Assembly (NCBI GenBank): GCA_020161265.1
Contig: JAIUOC010000002.1
Location: 434,001 to 498,000 of the forward strand
Length of the DNA stretch: 64,000 nt
Direction: 5' to 3'
Source: Chloroflexota bacterium
GTDB lineage: Bacteria > Chloroflexota > Chloroflexia > Chloroflexales > Herpetosiphonaceae
Part shown: positions 1 to 7,676 of the stretch, piece by piece
Layout of the letters: each line of letters starts with the position of its first letter
Numbering within the stretch: position 1 is the stretch's first letter
The notes under the pieces: model-generated
Seen by the model: only the letters and a program-made list of their open reading frames with translations
The model's database searches: none
What the model was told of the DNA's origin: nothing
Position numbers and translations under genes: made by a program

Positions 1-36
1 AATCCTGCTATAGGATAAATGGTCTATTAATGGAAC

Positions 37-54
37 TATCTATCAATATAGATA
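37..54. promoter_or_regulatory. Small inverted repeat upstream of ccm operon
   Basis: TATCTAT and ATAGATA form a 7-bp inverted repeat around a CAAT loop in the AT-rich stretch before ccmA. It could be an operator or chance in AT-rich DNA. Nothing else is recognisable in bases 1-117. Confidence 0.2.
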
Positions 55-119
55 TCAAAGATCATTAAAAGATCCTAACGCGAAATAGCTTGCTCACAAG
101 CGTCAAACGGCCAAGCGGC

Positions 120-130
120 TATGATACAAT
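120..130 (+). promoter_or_regulatory. -10-like element just upstream of ccmA
   Basis: TATGATACAAT contains two overlapping -10 hexamers (TATGAT at 120, TACAAT at 125). No convincing -35 lies 17 bp upstream. A transcript starting here would begin within about 10 bases of the ATG at 141, so ccmA mRNA may be nearly leaderless. Confidence 0.4.
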
Positions 131-140
131 AGACTCTGTG

Positions 141-788
141 ATGAATCGAACAGATGCGGCGCTACAACTGAGCTGGCACGAGCTTGCCAAAACCTACAGC
201 ACCCGCCCGGTCTACGACCAGTTGGCGGGCGAATTGCATAGTGGCGAAGTTTTGGCAGTGCGCGGCCCAAATGGCGCTGGCAAATCGACCTTTTTGCGCT
301 TGCTCTGCGGCCTCGAACGGCCAAGCGCTGGTACAATTCGCTATCAGTGGCAAGGCCAAACCTACAGCCCAAACACCATGCGCCCATGGATCGGCTTTGT
401 TGGGCCGGATGTCGCTTTGTATCGTGAATTAAGTGCGATTGAACATTTGCAATTTTTGGCCAAAGCCCGTGGTTTAGCCGCCGATCAAGTTTATTGGCAC
501 GAATTGTTGGCCCAAGTTGGCTTGGCTGGGCGCGAGGCTGAACGGGTCGCCCATTTTTCATCGGGCATGGCCTTGCGTTTGAAATATGCAATCGCGCTTT
601 TAGCCAAGCCACCAGTGCTGCTGCTCGATGAGCCAACCGCCATGTTCGATGAGCATGGTCGCCAATTTGTGGCTCAGCTGGTTGAACAACAACGCCAGCA
701 TGGCCTAACCATTTTGGCCACCAACGATCAGCGCGATGCTGCTTGGGCAGATCTGGTTTTGACGGTAGGAGTGGCGGCGCGTGGCTAA
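141..788 (+). CDS. ccmA: Heme exporter ATP-binding protein CcmA
   Basis: ABC ATPase of the CcmABCD complex of cytochrome c maturation System I. With CcmB it powers release of holo-CcmE from CcmC at the membrane. A Walker A motif (GPNGAGKST) lies near residue 41, a degenerate signature (SSGM) precedes the Walker B (VLLLDEP), and the length of 215 residues is normal for the family. An in-frame TTG at 90 would add 17 residues, but the -10-like element at 120-130 falls inside that extension and the ABC fold needs nothing before the ATG at 141, so 141 is preferred. No clear Shine-Dalgarno precedes 141. The gene overlaps ccmB by 8 bases and is the first of the ccm operon. Confidence 0.9.
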   Translation: MNRTDAALQLSWHELAKTYSTRPVYDQLAGELHSGEVLAVRGPNGAGKSTFLRLLCGLERPSAGTIRYQWQGQTYSPNTMRPWIGFVGPDVALYRELSAIEHLQFLAKARGLAADQVYWHELLAQVGLAGREAERVAHFSSGMALRLKYAIALLAKPPVLLLDEPTAMFDEHGRQFVAQLVEQQRQHGLTILATNDQRDAAWADLVLTVGVAARG

Positions 789-1473
789 ACCAACATTATG
801 GCAAGCTGCTTGGGCAGTCGCCTACAAAGATTTACAAATCGAGCTGCGCACCCGCTATGCCTTGAATGCCATGGCCTTGTTTGCAGTCACGACCGCGGTG
901 ATGGTCAGCTTTCGTTTGGGACCATTGGGCCTGAGCCGTGATCCGCGCTCGGCAGCAACCTTGGCCGTGCTCTTGTGGATTGCGATCTTTTTTGCGGCAA
1001 TGAATGGCTTGGCTCGCTCGTTTGTGCGCGAGGAAGAAGCGCATACTGCAACCTTATTACGCTTAAATGTGCCAGCGTTGGCAGTCTATTTGGGCAAACT
1101 CTTGGTCAACTTGTTGATTTTGGCCTTGCTCGAAACGCTGGTTACCCTGCTATTTATTGGTTTGTTGAATGTCACAATTGCCAAAGTTGGCTTGTTTCTG
1201 GCGACGCTCAGTTTAGGCGGAGTTGCCTTGGCTGGAGCAACCACTATTTTAGCAACTTTAGTCGCCAAGGCCGATGGCAAAGGCTCGTTATTTACAATTT
1301 TGGCCTTTCCCTTGGTGCTGCCATTATTGATTATCGCGGTTGAAACAACCGAATTAGCGCTAAGCGGCGGGACATGGGGTTCAGCTGGCAGCGGTTTGCA
1401 ACTGCTGGCGGCCTATACCATCGCTGAACATGTGGCCGCGCTCTGGCTGTTTGAACGAGTTTGGGAAGCCTAA
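781..1473 (+). CDS. ccmB: Heme exporter permease CcmB
   Basis: Integral membrane permease partner of CcmA. The 230-residue protein has about six hydrophobic segments and a cytoplasmic N-terminus with the charged stretch AVAYKDLQIELRTRYALNA typical of CcmB. The GTG start lies inside the end of ccmA, consistent with translational coupling. It belongs with ccmA and ccmC in the complex that handles heme transfer to CcmE. Length and position in the ABC gene order match the family. Confidence 0.9.
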   Translation: MAKPTLWQAAWAVAYKDLQIELRTRYALNAMALFAVTTAVMVSFRLGPLGLSRDPRSAATLAVLLWIAIFFAAMNGLARSFVREEEAHTATLLRLNVPALAVYLGKLLVNLLILALLETLVTLLFIGLLNVTIAKVGLFLATLSLGGVALAGATTILATLVAKADGKGSLFTILAFPLVLPLLIIAVETTELALSGGTWGSAGSGLQLLAAYTIAEHVAALWLFERVWEA

Positions 1474-1499
1474 AACTCTACTGGTGGGAACAATTAAGC

Positions 1500-2462
1500 A
1501 TGCTTGCGACAACCTTTAAGTGGTTTACTGGAATTTGGCTAGCATTGGTCACTGTAGCAATGTTCTTGTGGGTGCCGGCTCACGAGGGCTTGGGCAATGT
1601 TGGACGAATTGTGATTGTGCACGTGCCAACAGGCTGGCTAACCAGTGTAGCCTTTTTGTTTTCGGCAATTTATAGCTGGCGCTACTTGCGCAATGGCCGT
1701 GCTCGTGACGATGCCTTGGCCTTGGCTGCGGCAGAATTGGGCTTGATTTTTAGCATTCTGGCCACCGTAACTGGCTCGATGTTTGCCAAAGTAGTGTGGG
1801 GAACTTACTGGAATTGGGACCCACGCGAGACCGCGATCGCTGCATTAATGTTGATTTATGCGGCCTATTTTGCCTTGCGTACCTCGATTGAAGATCGTCA
1901 ACGCCAACGCTACCTTGGCTCGATCTATGCCTTGCTGGCGTTTGTAGCTGTACCATTTTTGATCTTTGTGATTCCCCGAGTCACCGATGATACGCTGCAC
2001 CCCAATTGTGCAATTTTGAATACGCCCAATTGCCAAGGCATTCAATTAACTGAAAATGGGCGAATTATTGGCACAATTGAGGATTTCAAGGTTGAATTGC
2101 TGGGCATCGAGCAACAAGCTGATCTAACGGTTGCCACGGTCAGCATTTTATCGAATGGCACAAATTACACCCTTAAACCGTCATTTAATCGGGCGAGCAA
2201 TAAGCCCGAAGCAATTGAGCGCTTGCCCGAAACCTTGCGCGATGTGCAAATCAAGCGGTTAAGTGGCGAGCTAGGCAATCAAACGGTTGAAATTGCGATT
2301 GCCAACACCGGCAATATTGGCCTGCTAACCGAGCAACGCACCTTATTAACCTTCTTTGCCAGCTTATTTGGCTTTACGCTGCTGTTTTTCTGGCTCTGGT
2401 GGTTACGCGCCGATGTGCTCGATATCAACGAACAATTAGTACAACAAGGAATGACGATATGA
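1500..2462 (+). CDS. ccmC: Heme delivery protein CcmC with an enlarged outer loop
   Basis: Heme-handling protein of System I that presents heme to CcmE. The tryptophan-rich WGTYWNWD motif is at residues 100-107, and the likely axial histidines are His41 (HVPTGW) and His167 (DTLHP). The TTG at 1461 would overlap ccmB; the ATG at 1500 has GGTGGGA upstream and is preferred, giving 320 residues. Typical CcmC is about 220-250 residues. The excess is an inserted hydrophilic stretch of roughly 115 residues (about 168-285) between the last-but-one and last membrane segments, predicted to be outside the membrane. The stop overlaps the ccmD start in an ATGA. Confidence 0.9.
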   Translation: MLATTFKWFTGIWLALVTVAMFLWVPAHEGLGNVGRIVIVHVPTGWLTSVAFLFSAIYSWRYLRNGRARDDALALAAAELGLIFSILATVTGSMFAKVVWGTYWNWDPRETAIAALMLIYAAYFALRTSIEDRQRQRYLGSIYALLAFVAVPFLIFVIPRVTDDTLHPNCAILNTPNCQGIQLTENGRIIGTIEDFKVELLGIEQQADLTVATVSILSNGTNYTLKPSFNRASNKPEAIERLPETLRDVQIKRLSGELGNQTVEIAIANTGNIGLLTEQRTLLTFFASLFGFTLLFFWLWWLRADVLDINEQLVQQGMTI

Positions 2463-2683
2463 ATGGATTAACCGACCCCGGCTTAGCCATGTATGTGGCA
2501 GCGGCGGTAACCTTGGTGGTTTGGCTAGGCATTTTTGCCTATTTGCTGAAGATTGATCGCCAAGCCAAAGCCTTGCGCCAAGCCCTGCAAGAACGCCAAG
2601 CCGATCCAGCCAATCAAACCAGCAATGCCGCGATTCGTCCAGAACGGGTCAACCCAGAACGAAAGGAGACCAGCAATGTCTGA
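2459..2683 (+). CDS. ccmD: CcmD-like small membrane protein
   Basis: A 74-residue protein with one membrane span (about residues 10-31, YVAAAVTLVVWLGIFAYLL) followed by a basic, Gln/Ala-rich cytoplasmic helix. Size, topology and position between ccmC and ccmE match CcmD, which helps CcmABC release holo-CcmE. The start overlaps the ccmC stop and the end overlaps ccmE by 8 bases, so this is a tightly coupled operon. CcmD sequences are poorly conserved, so the call rests mainly on context. Confidence 0.75.
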   Translation: MNGLTDPGLAMYVAAAVTLVVWLGIFAYLLKIDRQAKALRQALQERQADPANQTSNAAIRPERVNPERKETSNV

Positions 2684-3077
2684 AGTTAAACCGCGTTTTC
2701 GCTTAAAACCACTCCATCTCGTGGGGATTGCCTTGTTGCTGCTGGCGGGTTGGTTGGGCTTTACTTCAATGGGTGATTCGCTGACTCCCTATGTCAATGT
2801 GACCGAGGCCAAAGCCAGCGGGCGCAATGTCCAAGTGATGGGTTACCCGCAAAATCAAGGCACGGTTGAATCGGGCACATTCCGCTTTACCATGCGCGAT
2901 GAAATGGGCCAACCAATTGAAGTGCTGTATCGCCAGCCCAAGCCAGGCAACTTTGATCAAGCGATCAGCGTGGTAGCAATTGGCGCATTCGATGAAAGCC
3001 AAGGCATTTTTGTAGCCGACGATTTGCTGGTCAAATGCCCATCGAAGTATCAAGAAGATACCCAAGCTGCCAAGTAG
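2676..3077 (+). CDS. ccmE: Heme chaperone CcmE, CXXXY variant
   Basis: Periplasmic-facing heme chaperone anchored by an N-terminal span (residues 14-29) followed by an OB-fold-type beta domain. The strong GAAAGGAG at 2661-2668 supports the ATG at 2676, giving 133 residues. The usual covalent heme-binding histidine of the HXXXY motif is replaced by cysteine: the motif is CPSKY at residues 121-125. This CXXXY form is the one described for archaea and some bacteria that use a System I variant lacking CcmH. No ccmH-type gene (LRCxxC motif) lies in this cluster, which fits. Confidence 0.92.
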   Translation: MSEVKPRFRLKPLHLVGIALLLLAGWLGFTSMGDSLTPYVNVTEAKASGRNVQVMGYPQNQGTVESGTFRFTMRDEMGQPIEVLYRQPKPGNFDQAISVVAIGAFDESQGIFVADDLLVKCPSKYQEDTQAAK

Positions 3078-3135
3078 GTCGCAAGGCTGGGGTTTGTGCT
3101 AACTTCAGCTATCAATCCAAACCAGAGGATCATCC

Positions 3136-5481
3136 ATGAATTTGTTTATGTTTGGCACGTTGCTGCTGGTTGTGGCGTTAGTTGCCGCTTTCACCGCCAC
3201 CACTTCATATACATTGCTAATTGCAGGCCAGCGCACCGCCTTGAGTTGGGGTCGTTGGAGCGTGCGGATCGCCGCAGTTTCGATCCTTGTGGCTTCGCTA
3301 TTGCTCTTGGCGTTGTTCTACTTTGGGCGCTATGAGTTCGATTATGTCTACAACTACTCATCGAACGATTTAGAGCTACGCTACAAACTTTCGGCGCTCT
3401 GGGCTGGTCAACAAGGTTCATTTATGATTTGGGCCTTGGTTGGCTTGTTGGCAGCGCCGTTGTTGCTACGCCGCTCACGCGAGTTTGAGCCGTTTGTGCT
3501 CATGCCCTTGATGGCGGTGCAAGTGGCAATTATCAGCTTTATGTTGATCAATAATCCATTTGCCCTGCGCTTCGATGTTGCCAAACAAATCATCTATGCA
3601 GAAGATGGGCGCGGCTTAAACGAGCTGCTGCACAACCCATGGATGGTCATTCACCCGCCGATTTTGTTCTTGGGCTATGGCTTGTTGGCAATTCCCTTTG
3701 CCTATGCCATCGCTGGGCTGTGGCGGCGCGATTACGATGGCTGGGTCAAAGCAGCCTTGCCTTGGACAATTACCGCATGGGTTGTGCTGACGACTGCATT
3801 AACCCTTGGCGGCTATTGGGCCTACGAAACCCTCGGCTGGGGCGGCTATTGGGCATGGGACCCAGTGGAGAACTCATCGCTCTTGCCATGGCTAACTGTA
3901 ACGGCCTTGCTCCACGGGATGTTGGTGCAACGCGCCCATGGTGGTTTGCGACGGGCCAATTTTAGCTTGGCAATTGTCACCTATGGCTTGGTCATGTATG
4001 CCTCATTCCTCACGCGTTCGGGCGTTTTGGGTGATTTTTCGGTACACTCATTTACCGAAGATGGCCTTGGCACGACCATGGCAGCGGTTTTGGTGGTTGG
4101 CTTAGTGGTTTCACTGGGCATCTTCTTCCAGCGCTGGCGTGATGTGCCAATCAGCAAGCTCTCGGAAAGCCTATTTTCGCGTGATAGTTTGTTTGTGCTA
4201 GGCATGTTTTGTCTGGTAATTATCACACTGATTGTGGGTATTGGCACATCGATGCCGCTGTTCTCTAAAACGCCAATTTTGCGTGATGGCCTACGCACAA
4301 CCTTTGCCAAAGCTTTTGATGTTGCTGCCAGCCAAGATGGCCGCTTTAGCTTGCAACCAAGCTTTTTCCGCACGGTCACACCGCCGTTTGGCTTGGTCGT
4401 GATTGGCTTAATGACGATTGCCCCATTGCTTGGTTGGCGCGGCGGCAACATGCGCAAATTTATTTTTGCCCTACGCTTGCCAGCAATTTTGGCAGTGGTT
4501 GCCACGGTGATTGGCCTGTTGCTTGGCGTTCGCAAACCACTCTCACTGGCCTACCTTGGGCTGGGCAGTTTGGGGCTTGGGGTCAATATTTTGATGATCG
4601 TGCGGACTGTGCGCGGCGGCTGGATGCGCATCGGCGGCTATGCAGCCCATATCGGCGCAGCCCTGCTGGTGATCGGCTTCGTCGGCTCGTCGGCCTATAG
4701 CTCACCCGATATCAACATGACCATTCCCTTAAACACCACTCAAACCGCCTTTGGTCATAAAATTACCTTCGAAGGCTACGCAACCCGCACCAACAACCAA
4801 GGAGCCGAAAAAGGCGTGATCGATTTGGCAGTGCAACGCGGTGATGGCGAAGTCCAAGATGCTGCGCCACAGTTGTATCTCAACCCTCGCGATGGCCAAT
4901 GGATCAGCAATCCAGCGATTATTCGCGAATGGTGGGGCGATTTGTATATCTCGCCTGGTAAATATTTGGCCGCTAGCAACCCTAATTTATTGACCTTGGC
5001 GCAAGGCCAAAAAGGCAGCGTCGGCCCCTATAGTTTTGTGTTTCAAAACTTCGATTACAGTTTGCCCGAAGGCCACACTGGTGCTGAAACCCAAACCGAC
5101 GAGATTACAATCAAAGCGCGGTTAACCTTCTATGATGAGGCGGGCAATGCCACGACGATCGAGCCAGGCTTACGCGCCGTCGCCAACGTTGGCAACCAAC
5201 CCGAGCCTTACACCTTGGCCGATGGCAACCAAGTGCTGATTTCAGCCTTGAGCCTGGAAAATCGCCAAGTAGAATTGCAAATTGTTGGGCTTGATTTACC
5301 AGTCTTGCCTGAACGCGCTGATATTTTTGTCAGCACCAAACCAGCAGTCGGCTTAGTTTGGGTTGGCACAGTGGTGATGACGCTTGGTGGATCGTTGGCG
5401 GCCACACGGCGCTTTATCGAACATGCTACCAAACGTCGTGCCCAAGCTAGCCTGCCTGAGGCCGCTACCCAAGCCGCTTAA
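3136..5481 (+). CDS. ccmF: Cytochrome c heme lyase subunit CcmF
   Basis: Large polytopic membrane protein that ligates heme to apocytochrome c. The WAWDPVENSS heme-handling motif lies near residue 239, WAGQQGS near residue 91 matches the family WAGxxGS motif, and HPPILFLGYG is conserved. The 781 residues comprise many membrane spans, then a long extracytoplasmic region and a final span near residue 740, slightly longer than the typical 640-700. The ATG is preceded by AGAGGA. A 13-bp hairpin follows the stop. Confidence 0.93.
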   Translation: MNLFMFGTLLLVVALVAAFTATTSYTLLIAGQRTALSWGRWSVRIAAVSILVASLLLLALFYFGRYEFDYVYNYSSNDLELRYKLSALWAGQQGSFMIWALVGLLAAPLLLRRSREFEPFVLMPLMAVQVAIISFMLINNPFALRFDVAKQIIYAEDGRGLNELLHNPWMVIHPPILFLGYGLLAIPFAYAIAGLWRRDYDGWVKAALPWTITAWVVLTTALTLGGYWAYETLGWGGYWAWDPVENSSLLPWLTVTALLHGMLVQRAHGGLRRANFSLAIVTYGLVMYASFLTRSGVLGDFSVHSFTEDGLGTTMAAVLVVGLVVSLGIFFQRWRDVPISKLSESLFSRDSLFVLGMFCLVIITLIVGIGTSMPLFSKTPILRDGLRTTFAKAFDVAASQDGRFSLQPSFFRTVTPPFGLVVIGLMTIAPLLGWRGGNMRKFIFALRLPAILAVVATVIGLLLGVRKPLSLAYLGLGSLGLGVNILMIVRTVRGGWMRIGGYAAHIGAALLVIGFVGSSAYSSPDINMTIPLNTTQTAFGHKITFEGYATRTNNQGAEKGVIDLAVQRGDGEVQDAAPQLYLNPRDGQWISNPAIIREWWGDLYISPGKYLAASNPNLLTLAQGQKGSVGPYSFVFQNFDYSLPEGHTGAETQTDEITIKARLTFYDEAGNATTIEPGLRAVANVGNQPEPYTLADGNQVLISALSLENRQVELQIVGLDLPVLPERADIFVSTKPAVGLVWVGTVVMTLGGSLAATRRFIEHATKRRAQASLPEAATQAA

Positions 5482-5493
5482 TCAATTGTAAAC

Positions 5494-5526
5494 GCTACGG
5501 ATGCAAGCAACCTTTGCATCCGTAGC
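5494..5526 (+). terminator. Hairpin between ccmF and the TPR gene
   Basis: A 13-bp perfect inverted repeat (GCTACGGATGCAA and its complement) encloses a 7-base loop just after the ccmF stop. There is no T-run, so it is more likely an RNA-stability or attenuation element inside the operon than a full intrinsic terminator. Confidence 0.5.
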
Positions 5527-5543
5527 TAGCGAGTTTAAACAGA

Positions 5544-6314
5544 ATGTCGGAACAACCCGATGAATTAGATTATCGTCCGCTGCCCTCGCGGCGTGGCAAT
5601 CCCACAATTAAACCCATTGATGTGGAACGAGCAGTGCGTTGGCGCTGGCTGAATGGCTGGTTAGTGTTGGTTATTACAACCGCACTAGTAATTAGCGGAA
5701 CTGGCGGCTTAATTTGGCTCAATACTCGTCCGCCAGCCGAGACCACCCCGCAACAAATGCCGCTCTTTGCCTCAACCATTTTGAGCGAAATTAGCGACCC
5801 AAATGTGCGCGATCAACTGCTGGCGCTTGATGCGAGCACTGCTCAAGCCCAAAGTGTGATCAACCAAAACCCGCGTGATCCTAATGGCTGGATTATGCTC
5901 GGCCATGCCCATTATGATTTTATTCAGATGATTTATGAGCATGCCCCCAACGGCCAAGCCTATGTGCAAAACCTCAGCCGTTGGATTCAAGCCAGCGATG
6001 CCTATTCGCAAGCCTTGGCCTTGGATAACTTCCAACCGCTGATTCGTTCGGATCGGGCGGTGGCCTTGGCACGCTATGGGCTTGGCTTCGGCAACCCCTT
6101 TTATAGCGAACAAGCCCTCGCAGAAGCTGAAACCGCCTTGGCCCAAGATGATCAGACCTTGCTGGTGTTGCTGAATGTGGGGCGCGTTTATGCCTTATTG
6201 CCTGAACCACGCATGGCTGATGCTGAGCGTTTATGGCGAAAAGTTATTGAACTTGGCCCAACCAGTTTGCAGGCCAAATTAGCCGAAAGCCTGCTTGATG
6301 GAGCCAAGCCCTAG
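5544..6314 (+). CDS. Membrane-anchored TPR protein (CcmI-like role)
   Basis: A 256-residue protein with a cytoplasmic N-terminus, one span at about residues 37-59 and a C-terminal set of TPR-like helical repeats (for example NPRDPNGWIMLGHAHYDF, then ASDAYSQALALDN). Its position between ccmF and ccmG suggests an apocytochrome chaperone like CcmI, whose TPR domain binds the C-terminus of apocytochrome c. Sequence similarity to CcmI itself is not obvious, so this role is inference from fold and neighbours. A clear Shine-Dalgarno is absent. Confidence 0.7.
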   Translation: MSEQPDELDYRPLPSRRGNPTIKPIDVERAVRWRWLNGWLVLVITTALVISGTGGLIWLNTRPPAETTPQQMPLFASTILSEISDPNVRDQLLALDASTAQAQSVINQNPRDPNGWIMLGHAHYDFIQMIYEHAPNGQAYVQNLSRWIQASDAYSQALALDNFQPLIRSDRAVALARYGLGFGNPFYSEQALAEAETALAQDDQTLLVLLNVGRVYALLPEPRMADAERLWRKVIELGPTSLQAKLAESLLDGAKP

Positions 6315-6325
6315 GAGCAATCATC

Positions 6326-6892
6326 ATGACCAGCGAATCTGAAACTAGCGTCAAGCAAGGCCTTTCACGCAAAGAATGGCTTTGGCTCGGCGCAGGCATT
6401 GTCGTGGCGATTATCGTTATTGCGACAGTGGCAATCTTAACGAGTGGCGGTAGTAAGCCGCAAACCGTGGTTGGTATCGATCGACCAGTACCTGATATGG
6501 TGCTCAAAACGGTTGACGGTGGCAGCTTTAATCCAGCAGAATACAAGGGCAAACCATTAATTATTAATTTTTGGGCCTCGTGGTGCGAGCCATGCAAGGA
6601 AGAAATGCCCGCTTTGGTGCGCACAGCCGAACGCTATGGTGATAAAATCGCCGTCGTTGGCATCAACCTAACCGATCAAGATAACGATCAAGAAATTCGG
6701 CGCTTTATTCAGCGCTACGCCGTAACCTACCCGATTGCGCTTGATAACGAGCGCGTTGCCCAACAAGCATTTGGGATTTTTAATATTCCTGTTACTTTTT
6801 TTATTGATTCTGAAGGCATTATTCGGTATACTCGGATTAATGCGATTACAGAGTCTGAGATGGATCATGTATTATCGGAATTATTGCCCTAA
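6326..6892 (+). CDS. ccmG: Membrane-anchored thioredoxin-like protein CcmG/ResA
   Basis: Thiol-disulfide oxidoreductase that keeps the CXXCH cysteines of apocytochrome c reduced. One N-terminal span (about residues 19-39) is followed by a thioredoxin fold with active site WCEPC (Cys87 and Cys90) and the cis-proline strand IPVTFFID. AGGAG 8 bases upstream supports the start. In the variant system without CcmH it would have to act directly on the apocytochrome. It closes the ccm cluster 11 bases after the TPR gene. Confidence 0.9.
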   Translation: MTSESETSVKQGLSRKEWLWLGAGIVVAIIVIATVAILTSGGSKPQTVVGIDRPVPDMVLKTVDGGSFNPAEYKGKPLIINFWASWCEPCKEEMPALVRTAERYGDKIAVVGINLTDQDNDQEIRRFIQRYAVTYPIALDNERVAQQAFGIFNIPVTFFIDSEGIIRYTRINAITESEMDHVLSELLP

Positions 6893-6930
6893 AAAATCGG
6901 GTTAGTGTTTTTGGAGAGGATCTCTCACTT

Positions 6931-7611
6931 ATGGAACAACCGTTAATTTTAGTTGTAGACGATGAACCCGATGTTGCCCAGTTGTTGTCGTTGCAATTGA
7001 CCATGGAAAAATATCGGGTTCAAATTGCCTACGACGGTCCAACCGCCATCGAGTATGTCCGCTCACTCACACCCGATTTAATTATCTTGGATGTGATGTT
7101 GCCTGCCATGGACGGCTACGAAACCTGCCGTCGAATTCGCGAGTTCAGCAATGTGCCCATTTTGATGCTGACCGCCAATATTCAAGACCAACAAATTGTC
7201 TCAGGTTTGGATAGTGGGGCCGATGATTATGTCACCAAGCCCTATAGCCCAAGCCAATTGTTGGCACGGGTTCGGGCTTTGTTGCGTCGGATTCCACCGC
7301 AACGGCCAATTATCACCGCAGGCGAAGGCTTGATGGTGCTGGATCGCCAACGCCGCGAGTTGAAAGTCAAAGATAAGGTGATCGATCTCACGCCAACCGA
7401 ATATCAATTGTTGATTTTGCTGGCTGATAGTGTTGGTCAAGTGGTGCCGCACGAAAAATTGCTTGGCTCGATTTGGGGCAGTGGCAAAGAATCAGATCAC
7501 GATTCGCTGAAAGTCTATATCTGGCATTTACGGCGTAAATTAGAGGACAATCCCCGTCAGCCGAAAATTCTGCTGACCGAATGGGGTGTTGGCTATCGCC
7601 TAGCTGAGTAA
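6931..7611 (+). CDS. OmpR/PhoB-family response regulator
   Basis: A two-domain DNA-binding response regulator of 226 residues. The receiver domain has the acidic pair Asp10/Asp11, phospho-acceptor Asp54 (LIILDVMLP) and Lys in VTKPY. The C-terminal winged helix begins near residue 130 and contains DLTPTEYQLLILL and the recognition region HDSLKVYIWHLRRKL. No sensor kinase is adjacent, so it is an orphan within this window. It follows ccmG by 38 bases, with GGAGAGG upstream, and may be co-transcribed with the ccm genes. Confidence 0.9.
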   Translation: MEQPLILVVDDEPDVAQLLSLQLTMEKYRVQIAYDGPTAIEYVRSLTPDLIILDVMLPAMDGYETCRRIREFSNVPILMLTANIQDQQIVSGLDSGADDYVTKPYSPSQLLARVRALLRRIPPQRPIITAGEGLMVLDRQRRELKVKDKVIDLTPTEYQLLILLADSVGQVVPHEKLLGSIWGSGKESDHDSLKVYIWHLRRKLEDNPRQPKILLTEWGVGYRLAE

Positions 7612-7637
7612 CCTGGTTTGCTTGTGGATTGAGGAAT

Positions 7638-7670
7638 AAGCGGCACGATCAACGAGGATCGCGCCGCTTT
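7638..7670. terminator. Hairpin terminator between convergent genes
   Basis: AAGCGGC pairs with GCCGCTT, with a second inner GATC/GATC pairing, ending in TTT. It lies between the response regulator (+) and the CSLREA gene (-), and could serve both directions. Confidence 0.55.
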
Positions 7671-7676
7671 GGCATT

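Noticed and set aside
90..140. 17-residue N-terminal extension of CcmA from a TTG
   Set aside because: It lacks a ribosome site, adds nothing to the ABC fold and overlaps the -10-like promoter element.
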